A stretch of 64,000 bases of DNA, from the NCBI GenBank assembly GCA_947471745.1, contig CANJKZ010000548.1, positions 184,001-248,000 of the forward strand, in the 5' to 3' direction. The position numbers and the translations under genes were made by a program. Below, piece by piece: positions 29,001-39,482 of the stretch. Under the pieces are notes generated by a model, which saw only the letters and a program-made list of their open reading frames with translations, was not told the DNA's origin and did not search any database. The DNA comes from Closterium sp. Naga37s-1. Its lineage: Eukaryota; Streptophyta; Zygnematophyceae; Desmidiales; Closteriaceae. The stretch's first letter is position 1, and every line of letters starts with the position of its first letter.

Positions 29001-29025
29001 GTCCAACTCACTCGACCCTACACAG

Positions 29026-29116
29026 TGATCTCAGCTCCAACTCGCTCGTGGGCTCCATTCCCGACAGTATCTCACAGCTGCCACTAAATTATCTCAGCCT
29101 TCAGAATTGCAGTCCC
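29026..29116 (+). pseudogene. altered LRR exon without its donor
   Basis: Starts after ACACAG with the usual LRR exon beginning and N-S-L-V-G-S-I-P-D-S-I-S, then runs directly into CACAGCTGCCACTAAATTATCTCAGC without the donor at position 72. That second part resembles the shorter LRR-like blocks found in the middle of several array introns (L-x-x-L-N-Y-L-S-L-Q-N). It may be a fused exon or a decayed unit. Confidence 0.45.
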
Positions 29117-29224
29117 CTTCGTCCTCGCTCTGGCCCTCCCGAACTAATTATGCCTTATGAGTTCCAGCCACCCTCTGTGGACAGAAATTTGACCCTCTCG
29201 TCTCAACTCACTCACCCCATACAG

Positions 29225-29296
29225 GGATCTCCACTCTAACTCTTTCAACGGCTCCATTCCCGACAGCATCTCTGCGCTCGCGAACCTCCAAGACCT
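29225..29296 (+). CDS. single LRR exon (72 nt)
   Basis: Acceptor ATACAG, donor GTAAGAGGC. 72 nt, open, phase 2; N-S-F-N-G-S-I-P-D-S-I-S-A-L-A-N-L-Q-D-L is a textbook plant LRR. The intron is nearly the same as in the units at 29725 and 30645. Confidence 0.65.
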
Positions 29297-29724
29297 GTAA
29301 GAGGCACACTGGGTTTGCTCCACCTGCGTGCTGCTCTGTCCACTGGGTGCTGCATGCCATGTGCGCATCACTGCTGGCACTCTTCCACTGCCCATGCACT
29401 CTGCACGCCCACTCCTTCCCACCTCTGCTGTCTGCATCGCTTCACCACGCCGTGTTCCTCCCTCTTGTTGTAGTAATTCGTTCTTATGCCTTGGTTCCTA
29501 AACCTCAAAACCCAGTACACCTGTTTTACTACCACGGCAGAACTCATATCTGTCACTACGCAATCTTAATCTGTACAGCCTTTGTCAGTCCTCTGCATTT
29601 GCTTGCCTTGCTATAGGCCTTCCGAGCTCATCAATCCTAGTAGTAAGTTCCAGCCGGCCAAAGTCCGTAAACAAGGATTTGAGCCTCTCGTCTCGTCACG
29701 TCTAACTCACTCACCCCCATACAG

Positions 29725-29796
29725 GGATCTCAGCACTAATTCTCTCACGGGCTCCATTCCCGACAGCATCTCTGCGTGTGTGGCACTCGCATCTCT
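29725..29796 (+). CDS. single LRR exon (72 nt)
   Basis: Acceptor ATACAG, donor GTAAGAGGC. 72 nt, open, phase 2; N-S-L-T-G-S-I-P-D-S-I-S-A-C-V-A-L-A-S-L. It lies exactly 500 bases after the previous exon. Confidence 0.65.
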
Positions 29797-30186
29797 GTAA
29801 GAGGCGCACTGGGTTTGCTCCACCTGCGTGCTGCTCTGTCCACTGGGTGCTGCATGCCATGTGCGTATCACTGCTGGCACTCCTCCACTGCCCATGCACT
29901 CAACACACTGGTTCCATCCGTTGCCGTTTGCATCCATTTGCCACTCCTTGTTCTGCCCTACTGCACCAACCTACTTGCTGTACTTCATTGAACCTACGTG
30001 TTGTTTTGAACTCATTCCCGCCAGTACACAATCTCAACCTGTACAATCTCAGTCTGTTCTCTGCATCTGTTTGCCTTGCTGAAGCTCCTGAATAATCAAT
30101 CCTTCCAAGTTCCAGCCACCCAATGTAAACGGGGTGTGAGCCTCTCGTCTCATCACGTCCGAATCACTCAACTCAACCCCACACAG

Positions 30187-30258
30187 GAATCTCAGCTCTA
30201 ACTATCTCGCAGGCTCCATTCCCAGCAGCATCTCCGCACTCACGGTAGTCACATACCT
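30187..30258 (+). CDS. single LRR exon (72 nt)
   Basis: Acceptor CACACAG, donor GTGAGTGGC (a slightly different but good GT donor). 72 nt, open, phase 2; N-Y-L-A-G-S-I-P-S-S-I-S-A-L-T-V-V-T-Y-L. Confidence 0.6.
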
Positions 30259-30644
30259 GTGAGTGGCACACTGTTCTTCCTGTGGGCTGCTCTGTTCACT
30301 GGTAGCTGGTTGCTGCATTCCATGTGCGCATCACTGCCGGCACTCCTCCACTGCCCATGCACTCTGTACGGCCACTCTCTTCACCCCCTCTGGTGTCTTC
30401 AGCACATTGCTCCTTCATTTTTTTTAATCAAATTCATGTTCTTGTTAATTAACCTCAAAACCCTGAAATGTAACTCAATTCTGCAACTACAGAGTCAATC
30501 TTTGCATTCTCTGTCCTTCCTGTACACCCGCTTGCCTTGCAATAGCATTTCCAAACTGATCAATCATTTTAAGTCCCTGCCACCCTTTGTGGACAGGCTT
30601 CTGAGCCTCTCGCCTCACCACGTCCAACTCCCTCACCCACACAG

Positions 30645-30716
30645 GGATCTGAGCTCTAACTCCCTCACCGGCTCCATTCCCAACAGCATCTCCAAACTCT
30701 TATATATCGTGACACT
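30645..30716 (+). CDS. single LRR exon (72 nt)
   Basis: Acceptor CACACAG, donor GTAAGCCGC. 72 nt, open, phase 2; N-S-L-T-G-S-I-P-N-S-I-S-K-L. The intron that follows contains the 23-bp satellite. Confidence 0.6.
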
Positions 30717-30900
30717 GTAAGCCGCGCACTGGGTTTGCTCCACCTGTGTGCTGCTCTGTCCACTGGGTGCTGCATGCCACGTGCGCATCACTGCTGACAC
30801 CCCACCACTGCCCATGCACTCTGCATGCCCACTCCTCCCCTCCTCTGCACGCTGCATCGCTTTGCGACTCCATGTTCCTCCCTGCTGTTGTACTTCAGAG

Positions 30901-31704
30901 TCCCTGAATTGGCAAAACTCAAATCCCTGAATTGGCAAAACTCAAATCCCTGAATTGGCAAAACTCAAATCCCTGAATTGGCAAAACTCAAATCCCTGAA
31001 TTGGCAAAACTCAAATCCCTGAATTGGCAAAACTCAAATCCCTGAATTGGCAAAACTCAAATCCCTGAATTGGCAAAACTCAAATCCCTGAATTGGCAAA
31101 ACTCAAATCCCTGAATTGGCAAAACTCAAATCCCTGAATTGGCAAAACTCAAATCCCTGAATTGGCAAAACTCAAATCCCTGAATTGGCAAAACTCAAAT
31201 CCCTGAATTGGCAAAACTCAAATCCCTGAATTGGCAAAACTCAAATCCCTGAATTGGCAAAACTCAAATCCCTGAATTGGCAAAACTCAAATCCCTGAAT
31301 TGGCAAAACTCAAATCCCTGAATTGGCAGAACTCAAATCCCTGAATTGGCAGAACTCAAATCCCTGAATTGGCAGAACTCAAATCCCTGAATTGGCAAAA
31401 CTCAAATCCCTGAATTGGCAAAACTCAAATCCCTGAATTGGCAAAACTCAAATCCCTGAATTTGCAAAACTCAAATCCCTGAATTGGCAGAACTCAAATC
31501 CCTGAATTGGCAAAACTCAAATCCCTGAATTGGCAGAACTCAAATCCCTGAATTGGCAGAACTCAAATCCCTGAATTGGCAGAACTCAAATCCCTGAATT
31601 GGCAGAACTCAAATCCCTGAATTGGCAAAACTCAAATCCCTGAATTGGCAAAACTCAAATCCCTGAATTGGCAAAACTCAAATCCCTAAATTGGCAGAAC
31701 TCAA
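30901..31704. repeat. 23-bp satellite, about 35 copies
   Basis: The unit is TCCCTGAATTGGCAAAACTC plus AAA, repeated about 35 times over 804 bases with almost no change. A variant with GGCAGAACTC occurs in local runs (about 31323-31380 and 31495-31620), and one unit has AATTTGCAAA. The array sits in the middle of an LRR-array intron. 23 is not a multiple of three, so it is not coding. Confidence 0.95.
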
Positions 31705-31961
31705 AACTACGATTACTGATTCTCAACCTCAACAATTTCATTCAGTCCTCTGCATTTGGTCGTTTTGCTATTGCAATTTCAAACCAATCAATCCTTATAA
31801 GTTCCAGCCACTGCATCTTTCCTACCGTCTAAACCAACCATCTGGCTGGTCTTGATTGAATTCACGCATTCGTTGCTTTAGCAAAACTTATAAGTGCTAC
31901 CCAATTTTAAACTTTCTTGTGTATTCAGCTGCTCCTCTAGATGTCCTGCTCTTCTCTACAG

Positions 31962-32033
31962 GGATGTGCACCAAAATGAATTTTCCGGGATCATTCCAGC
32001 CACACTTGGGAGTCTTGCTCAATTGGACTACCT
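31962..32033 (+). CDS. single LRR exon (72 nt), divergent
   Basis: Acceptor CTCTACAG, donor GTAAGCTGC. 72 nt, open, phase 2; H-Q-N-E-F-S-G-I-I-P-A-T-L-G-S-L-A-Q-L-D-Y-L. The sequence differs from the D-S-I-S copies to the left, as expected for an ancestral LRR next to a recently amplified block. It is the best candidate for a functional LRR in the array. Confidence 0.65.
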
Positions 32034-32039
32034 GTAAGC

Positions 32040-32875
32040 TGCGTAGCTGTTCTGCATGCCGTGTGCACATCACTGCTGTCTGGCATTCCTCACTTTTTAT
32101 GTGCCCGCGTATTCACTGCGTACCGGACCTCTCCCAAGAAACATTCAGCGCTTATACGCTAGCGTATCATATGCAAACAGCGTGTATTCCAACTTAGCCT
32201 CCACTGGCGACAATGCAGACCCGATCCGCTTGCGACGCTGCTGCAGAGCTGCACCTCCAACACAACGCCTTTGGTGGCAAGTAAAGGCTCCCCACTAAAA
32301 CGATTGTCGGCACCATGTGGCAAAGGAACGGGTGCTCGACGTGCCCCTCGTGTAGGTGCAGTGCAGCGTGGTACAGGCATATCGCCTCATCCGCCACTGT
32401 TATCTTCGCGGCCACCTCTCCCTTAAGTAATCCGTAGCGTTCTGCTTGTTAGAGGTGTGCCCTCCAACCGAAGCAATCGTGGCGCTCCCCGCTCTCGCCC
32501 TCTCAGCCCCCGGCGGTCTTCGTACTTGCTGCTTCACGAATAGCTCTCCACCTCCTTAAGAACGGCCGGACAAATTCGCACTTCGTGGCATCCTTAGTTT
32601 GGCCACTCGGTAAAATGCATGGTGCAACGACCATGGCTATGACTGATAGTGTGCTTACATGAGCGACACTCCACAAGCTTCCCTTTTACTTCCTCCTCGG
32701 AATATTCGCAGTATTGGAATGAGTGGAATCGGATTCTTGCCAATTGGACATGAGAGGGTGGCAAAGTGCAAGTGTGGCAGCCGGGCGGTAACAGGAATGT
32801 GAGGAAGGGTTACATTAGGGGTGGCGAATGATTGGTGCTTGAGTGCATGCATTTTTTGTGTTATCTGTTTTGCAG
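32040..32875. other. intron or intergenic DNA
   Basis: No exon or repeat is recognised. The short antisense frames look like chance. Confidence 0.35.
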
Positions 32876-32987
32876 ACGCCGAGCCCGTGCGAAGCTGGAA
32901 GTCACTGTAACCAGCTGGATGTGGTTAGAAAATCTTGCTGGCCTATATCTGGAAGGGACATTCGTTGAGTGTCCTCTTCAAGCCTAG
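32876..32987 (+). CDS. possible last exon of a short LRR product
   Basis: A strong acceptor (TTATCTGTTTTGCAG) precedes an open stretch in the frame expected from a phase-2 upstream exon, ending at TAG 32985-32987. It includes W-L-E-N-L-A-G-L-Y-L-E-G and ends E-C-P-L-Q-A. The LRR-like core suggests a cap or final repeat. It may instead be spliced onward to the kinase exons at 33842; the sequence alone does not settle this. Confidence 0.35.
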
Positions 32988-33814
32988 GATAGGATGAGGT
33001 AGACAAGGGTCGTGCGGGCCATGGGACTGCCATTGCTTGTATGTTTCCGTTTCTTACTGTGCTACATTCTTGAAGCTAAACAGTAGAAGGCGGAGCCATA
33101 ACAAGCACTCGAATGGGGTAGGAGGGGACTTGTCTTTGGAGGGGGTTGAATCAGTGGCAGCAAGAAATAAGGGAAAGCAGAAAGTGGGGTAAGGAGTCAA
33201 GTGAGCAAGGGCGGGCAGGAAGGGAAGGGTGAGGAAGGAGGGTTGTGGAAGCAGCAAAAAGAAGGCGGCAGGAAGAGGCATGAGAGGAGGAGCAGAGAGA
33301 GACAGTACTGAGCAGGGCTGAAGGGAGATTCCGAGGCGCATGACGAAATCGCGAAGTCGTCGCGACCAAAGAAAACAAATAAAACCGGGCTGTCGAACAC
33401 AATGGCTGTTGGGTTGGCGCATAACGTTTTGGGCATCTGTGAAATGTTTATGTTGTTTTCTTGTGACTCAACCTCCGCAAATCAATGTGGTATTTAAACT
33501 CACAGGACATCCACTTCGTGGTGTGAACGAGGCTTGGTCCGGACGTCCACTTTGACGGACGATGGCCCCATTTAGTGACGAGGAGATAGCTAAGAAGGAT
33601 TAAAAGCTTAAGAATGAAGTCCAATTCCCATTTCTTACCTGAATTTGAACTTGCACTCAAGTTGCCCCTCCGAACAGAGATCGAACAGCTCAAATTGGCC
33701 TAACAGGATCTTGTCAAACCAAAAAGGATGAAAACATAACTCTACTTTGGTTCCACACGAACCGGTTTGCCTAAACCGAACCAAGGTTCGGTTTAGCCAT
33801 GCCTAGTTGACAGC
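32988..33814. other. non-coding gap before the kinase exons
   Basis: No gene. A purine-rich stretch (33100-33310) makes long antisense frames rich in Ser/Leu/Pro that I reject. Just before the kinase gene, AACCGGTTTGCCTAAACCG and AACCAAGGTTCGGTT form a local inverted-repeat cluster (33757-33797). Confidence 0.4.
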
Positions 33815-33823
33815 TATATAAAT
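33815..33823 (+). promoter_or_regulatory. possible TATA box of the kinase gene
   Basis: TATATAAAT lies 19 bases before the first in-frame ATG (33842). The motif is good, but a TATA box normally sits about 30 bases before the transcription start, so the ATG would lie at or before that start. Either the true start codon is further in, or these exons belong to a longer transcript and the motif is chance. Confidence 0.25.
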
Positions 33824-33841
33824 CTGTTTCTTGACTTGTGC

Positions 33842-34187
33842 ATGCAATCATCCGCACACAAGTTGCCCCAAGCATATTCTCTCCTGTGCCGATCTGCCCA
33901 CTTCCACTGCAGCAACACATCTGGCACCAGCCTCACTTGTCCTGCTGCTGACAGCACCACCTGCGCCCAAACCTTATCGCCAAAGGCGGCCTTCTGCCAG
34001 GATTGTGCCATCACCTGTTCTACATGCCAGCAAACAGCAGGTTAGTGGGGGTGATGAAGCTGTGCCTGGTTTACTTGAATCGCCCCCACTTCTGCCATAC
34101 TTGTGCTGTTGTGATTGGCAGTTCATTCTCTTTGCTCAGATTACTTCGTATCCCTTTGCTCACCTGACATGCTTTTGTTGTGCTCAA

Positions 34188-34223
<36 letters not shown>

Positions 34224-36739
34224 CCAGCAGCAGCAGCACCAGCACCAGCAGCAGCAGCAGCAGCAGCATCTGGAGGTGGAGGTGGTGTATCAGTGGGAGC
34301 CATTATTGGCATTGCCGTTGCTGCTGTGGTCGTCCTCCTCCTGCTTCTGGCTGCCATGCTGCTCTGCTTCAGGCATCAGAAGCGGCAAATCTCAAAATGT
34401 AGGAGCAGGACTGGTGCTCCATGTGCTCAGCTCAGCTCCCACCACCCCACCTCCGCAAAGTTCCTTGTTAACATGGTTCCTCTTCCTTTTGTCTACTTAT
34501 TTTGTATGCGTGTGCTCGATAACAACAAGGCAAGACAAGGCGAGGGCTCGCTCATTACCTCCTCACTCTTCGCCCCCCACCCCACTGCCATGCCCAGGGG
34601 CCAGCCTGGCAGCCTCGCACTGCACGGAGTTCTCGCTAAAGGAGGTGCTGCGGGCCACCAACGACTGGTCGCAGGACAACCTGCTTGGCTCGGGTGCCTT
34701 TGGTGATGTCTACAAGGGCGTCTCTCCCCGTGATGGCACCACACCCTGGGCTGCGAAGCGCGCCAAGCTCATGGGCGCGGAATTCCAGGGGGAGGTGAGT
34801 GCCGCATATGGGGAGATGGCTGGACTACAGACTCCGTCAGTCAACATGGGGATAAGACAGTTCGGTTTTCCATTACTTTCAAACAGAAAGACGCTTCATC
34901 TAAGAATGTGCTATCTATTTTGATCAGGACTATTCAGCTTCCCTAAGCTGAGCATGCAGAATCACTGTTCCTCCTTCTCTTCTCAACCTACTCTTTCTTT
35001 CCTGCCGCCTTCCTCATGTTCCCGTGTGCCGGTTCTCACTTCCTCCAGGTCATGCAAATGGCCGACAATAACCATCCCAACATTGTGCGACTGCTTGGGT
35101 TTGCGGTGGGAGGGGACGTCAGGTCTAAGATAGAGCAAGTCCTCATCTACGAGTTTGTGCCCAATTGTGACCTCCATAAGTGGATAGGACCAAGTAAGTG
35201 TGCAAGTCGTTGTGTCGCATTCCCTTGTACAATGTTACTCGTGGTAGGCCACTCATGCTGCCTGGTGATGCTTGTCGTGAACCTGATCCCGTGGCTTGTT
35301 GCAGATGCACCTTTTTCTCTGAGTCTGAAGCAGCGGCTAGACATCCTTATTGGTGTTGCACGTGGCTTTGAGTATCTCCATAGCTTCGACCTTGTGCATC
35401 GCGACATCAAACCCGCCAACATCCTCATCACCAGCGACATGCAGGCAAGCGCGGTTGCAGCATCTCACACTGCATAACAAGATGCTTCTGTGGAAAGCAA
35501 CTAGCCACGAGAACTGATAGGAAAAGGCAGAGCTATGCCAAAATAATTGGTTGTTCTAGTTTGGCTCATCTAGTCTCGCTTTTTATCTAGTTCTGCATAT
35601 GGCTCACGCTCACTTACACGTTCGTGTTTCTTGTGTCTGGATGCAACCAGCGTATGTCGTTCGTTTTGTCACCATTGTTTCTTTCTTTTGTGCTGGTGCA
35701 TTCTTAATATCACATTTATCCAACCACCCATCAGCCCAAGATTGCAGACTTTGGGCTGGTGAGGGTGGAAGAGGGCACGACAGTGGGCACGACTCGAATC
35801 ATGGGAACACCGGGCTATGTGGATCCGGTTTACAACCGGACTTCCAAGGCCACCACAGCCAGCGATGTCTACAGGTGAGCAAAGAGCCATATAGAGATCG
35901 TGCTATGTGAGCCAGAAGACTCTGGGAGTTGTCTCAAATAAACAAGACTCCCAGGAATTAAAAGAGTGGCAGTAACCTGTCAGATGTCATGTCTATATTG
36001 GCGTATGCATCAAACTTGCACCTGGAACAAGCATGTCGTGGAACACCACTGAGATCCTCAACAGGTTATTTGGATTCACACAATAGAGTTGTCATATGCA
36101 TGTCACCATTGCGTTGCTCTCACCATCACATTGCTCTCACCACCTCTCGCACGTTGCAGCTTTGGTGTGCTCATGCTTGTGGTGCTCACTGGACGGTCTT
36201 CACTTTTCGAGGATGCTGGGGAGACCAAGCACATCGTGGTGTGGGTAAGTTCCACTCAGGAAGCTTGTTGCATGTTGCCATAATCGCATTCTTCCAATTG
36301 AAGTGATATATTCTGCTTCATATGCTGACTGATGTGTATTTCACCTTTACAAACTTGCAACTTTGTCCATCATGTTCCACTCTCTCAGGCATCCGAGTGC
36401 CTGTCATTGGGAGGTTCAGAGGGCCTCAAGAACCCCACCATGGACGCCCCTGGAGAAGCTGTGCTGCGCGTGGTTGAGCTGGCAGTGAGCTGCACCGTGG
36501 AGCGCACTGCAAGCCGCCCAAGCATGGCACACATTGCCACCCAGCTGCAGGCTGTCAGGGAGGAGGTGGTGGGGAAGGAGGAATCTGGCGCTGCCATCAA
36601 GGTGGATGCGCAGGTCCAGGAGATGAAGGATGCTGTTGCGGGTGAGGACAGCCTGGAGGCACAACTTCAAATGATTGCGGATTGGGGCAGCTTCAGCCGA
36701 ATACCCAGCCTAGGATTGGGATGGGGTTATCGTGGTTGA
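33842..36739 (+). CDS. receptor-like protein kinase, 8 exons
   Basis: Exons 33842-34040, 34189-34398, 34598-34794, 35049-35193, 35305-35444, 35735-35874, 36160-36244 and 36389-36739; every junction keeps frame and the total is 1467 nt (488 residues). In order: a short Cys-rich stretch (C-Q-D-C...C-S-T-C), an Ala-rich linker, a transmembrane helix (about residues 102-128, V-V-V-L-L-L-L-L-A-A-M-L-L), basic stop-transfer R-H-Q-K-R, then a kinase domain: P-loop G-S-G-A-F-G near 167, Lys in A-A-K-R, H-R-D-I-K-P near 282, D-F-G near 302, G-T-P-G-Y-V-D-P. All catalytic residues are present and it is an RD kinase of the plant RLK/Pelle type. One intron uses a GC donor (35445). The tail after the domain is acidic. 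The ectodomain is short: either these exons join the LRR array upstream or this is a kinase with a small Cys-rich head. The first exon and start are the weakest part. Confidence 0.85.
34188..34267 (+). repeat. CAG/GCA repeat encoding Ala-rich linker
   Basis: An imperfect (GCA)n run in the second kinase-gene exon. In the spliced frame it reads mostly Ala with some Pro, Thr and Glu, forming the juxtamembrane outer linker; other frames read poly-Gln or poly-Ser. It also blurs the acceptor site, since several AG|CAG positions keep the same frame. Confidence 0.85.
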
Positions 36740-37083
36740 GTTTACTTCGGTTTTATATGCGTTTCATTGGGGGTCAAGGGACTGCCCTGCTGTTTGTGAC
36801 AGTTACCTAGCTTCTTTGCTCATTTGACACGGCCAGGGCTGACGTTTCAATTCTTAGGCACTCTGAAGTTCACCTCCAAGAAAAACAGACTTAAGAACAC
36901 TTTGATTGGTCAGTGTTCTGAAACCAGAAGGTCTGACCAATCAGGGTCAGCTCAGCTGGTTCGTATCAGGCAACGTCCTCGTGCATCACCGCTGCCCACG
37001 TCGGCGTCTTGTCGTTATGAATTGTCGCAAATCATTCGAGTGTCGCATGACCTTTTAGGCATTGTCCACTGATTTTCAGATTA
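36740..37083. other. 3' flank of the kinase gene
   Basis: No coding signal. It includes a short inverted repeat around CTGACCAATCAGGG/TGATTGGTCAG (36902-36946). I cannot place the polyadenylation site. Confidence 0.35.
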
Positions 37084-37492
37084 CCGTATTACCCCTGATA
37101 TACCGTAGTAATTCGCGTCATTGCGCACCCAATCTAGTCGATTGAAACAGGGTTGTTGGTAATCTCTCGCTACTTGGTAGGGAAAGATTCCCTGCCAGCA
37201 CATACACTCAAACTGAGTCACTAGGCGCTTCTGTCAGCATATGCTGACTGGACGCGCAGCCTGCAGGGTTTGAATGCGAAGGAAATTTGATTTTCAGGTC
37301 ATCGCCTTGCTACAGCGAGCTTTGTTATAGTAGTTTGACAGCTTTTGAAATTTAAAACTAACATGCGCTTATAATAAATCACGTTTTTTTAAGGGGGTGC
37401 GCTTATAATTGAGGATCGGCCATAAGCGCATTGCTCCAGATAGAAGCGCATGCGCTTTTAATAGGCCTGCGCTTATATCCGGGGTGATACGG
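37084..37492. mobile_element. TA-flanked inverted-repeat element, 409 bp
   Basis: Left CCGTATTACCCCTGATATA and the right-end complement CCGTATCACCCCGGATATA match at 17 of 19 positions, flanked by TA on both sides (37082-37083, 37493-37494). Many GCGCTTATAA/TTATAAGCGC motifs lie inside. A longer relative is at about 42049-42575. The termini resemble those of the element at 37737. Probably a Tc1/mariner-type MITE. Confidence 0.65.
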
Positions 37493-37736
37493 TAGTTAAT
37501 TTCCTATGACCGGTTCATTCATTGTTGTTGTTTTGAAGGGCCCTTACTAAATGTGTGTGTGGTGTATTAGACTTGGGGATTCGCTAACCTTGACTCTAGA
37601 GGGTATTGTTCCGTGGTACCTGAATGTGAGTTTATCTAGGCAAAGTTTCTCCAGATTTTCGAGCGGGGCCATCCCTGCTAAAATGGCCATCCTTGAATCA
37701 GGCCCCAGTGACGCGTACCTCATAAGCCCCCCGATA

Positions 37737-38256
37737 CCGTCATGCCCCGGATATACCCCCAGGTGGGGGTGTAAAATAACATGGAAAAATGGTGGGTGGG
37801 CTTATAATGTGGATATTTTTATAACCCCATGGGGGAAATAAATGACACTTAGAGAATTATGATTTTAAAACACATAAATGTGATCTCAGCCTTGCTGTTT
37901 CAATCGAGACTACCACAAAACAGTTCGCTTCGAAATTCACTGAGAATTTGCCACCCTGGCGAAAATCCCTGCCATCATGTGCTGAAATGTTGCTAACACG
38001 TGCGCGCCTGTGGCAATTTCGCCAGGCGGGACAGGGAAGACTTCGCCAGGCACGCCATCGACGATTGCTCCTGACGCGTTAGTGGCGAATTCATTAGAAA
38101 AACACAGATTTGAGTAAAATTTCATAGGGTGGGCTTGTACGAAGATGATCCAAATTTAGGGTGGGGCTATAATCGGCACCCGGCTATAAGCCCACTGGTA
38201 CGATTATAAGCCCATGGTTGTAACATAGGCCTGGGGGTATATCCGGGGCATGACGG
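37737..38256. mobile_element. TA-flanked element with perfect 27-bp TIRs
   Basis: The ends are perfect 27-bp inverted repeats starting CCGTCATGCCCCGGATATA and continuing CCCCCAGG. Flanking TA is duplicated (37735-37736, 38257-38258). Copy 2 of the tandem duplication has the empty site at 42818-42819 (GATACTCG). 520 bp, no transposase. TA target and termini suggest a Tc1/mariner-type non-autonomous element. Confidence 0.9.
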
Positions 38257-38527
38257 TACTCGTATTCTTCAGACTCAGATTTCTTCGTCCCGCGGCAGCA
38301 CCAGGAACAACCAAACTCCGTCTTTCTAACCTTAGCGGTAGAGTCGCTGTAGAAGAGCCAGTATCGTGCTATGTTGAGCCTTCACCAACACCCTTTACTC
38401 TACCTCATGCCATCGCGACGAGAAGCCAATCATATCAGAAGTAGTAGGAGTACGGCCTAGGCTTAGTAGCCTAGGCCACAGTAGGACTAGTAACGAGGAG
38501 CCAAGTACGAGCTAGGAATGTGTGTAG

Positions 38528-39356
38528 TGTTGGTGCAACCCTACGGTTTGCACTCGGCTTGTTGTCCGTGTGCGTGCATGTGTGTGTGTATGGAATGGTA
38601 TGAGGGCATGGGATAATATATATTTCATGCTTATAATTGTGTGTGAATGTTGAGTCATGATGTCGAGTGTGTGTGTCGAGTCAATAGCGAGTTATCGCTA
38701 GACGCGTGTTACGCGGTCGTTTGTGTCTCGCGCGCTGTTTCTATTTTGTCGTGCGCGGTTTCTATTTTGTCCTGTGTCGAACGTTCGGCGTGTCGCAGGT
38801 GTGTGCAGCAGACCCATCAAGAACTCAAGGATGAGTTTGTGATGAAGAGCCCGAGCCTTGGTGTCAAGCCTCAAGTGATTTCGAAGCTTGCCAAAAGGGT
38901 ACACCTCAAGATATTGAAGATAGTTACATTACTTTGTGTAGTGTAACATTTCACTTGGTGTAGGCCCTAGTGAAGGGTAGTTTCGAGACCCTTCGTGGTT
39001 GGGGACAGTGTGGCACTGTTCCACATCACTGTACCTCGGCTCTTGGGGTTTGTAGGAGCTGGGAGTCATTCCCAACTCGTAACTCTTCCTAACTCTTCCT
39101 ATCTTGTGTTCTAAGACTATAGTGGCTGCCATAGTGCCGTTCGTTCAAACTGACACTGTGTCGTCAATACTTGGTGAAGTCGTGCGATCTAAATTGCCTA
39201 TTGTAGGCGACAATAAGACGCTCCAGATCCAAGTTGAATCAAGTCATTTGAAGCTGTGACCAGAACGCTATGAACGTTTGAAGCCACTGTGCAGAAATCC
39301 GACTGTGCATTCTATCTTTCGTTTTAGGCACATTGGAGCCTACTGTGACTATAACA
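38528..39356 (+). mobile_element. solo LTR G (829 bp) inside E's LTR
   Basis: TGTTGGTGCAACCCTACGG...CTGTGACTATAACA, flanked by TGTAG on both sides (38523-38527, 39357-39361). The other LTR of E, at 41175-41390, gives the empty site (GTGTGTAGGAACAG). TG...CA ends, 5-bp duplication and no interior make it a solo LTR. Its start resembles that of LTR B (TGTTGGGTGCAATAC). An inverted relative lies at about 44975-45778. Confidence 0.85.
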
Positions 39357-39482
39357 TGTAGGAACAGAATTGAGAAGGGATGATTGAACTAGCAAGCAGC
39401 AGGATACAAATAGCAAACCCTAAGGGGCTGTACTCACTATAGAGTACCCCACTGCAGGCTACACAAACAACATAATCTGACA

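Noticed and set aside
33054-33436. Antisense frames rich in Ser, Leu and Pro before the kinase gene
   Set aside because: They mirror a purine-rich stretch, show no start context or domain, and several overlap in different frames.
1614-36739. One single LRR receptor kinase gene spanning the whole left half
   Set aside because: Phases would allow many exon joins, but about 18 kb of nested elements, a possible stop-ending exon at 32987 and no evidence of an exon link to 33842 make a single gene model unsupported.
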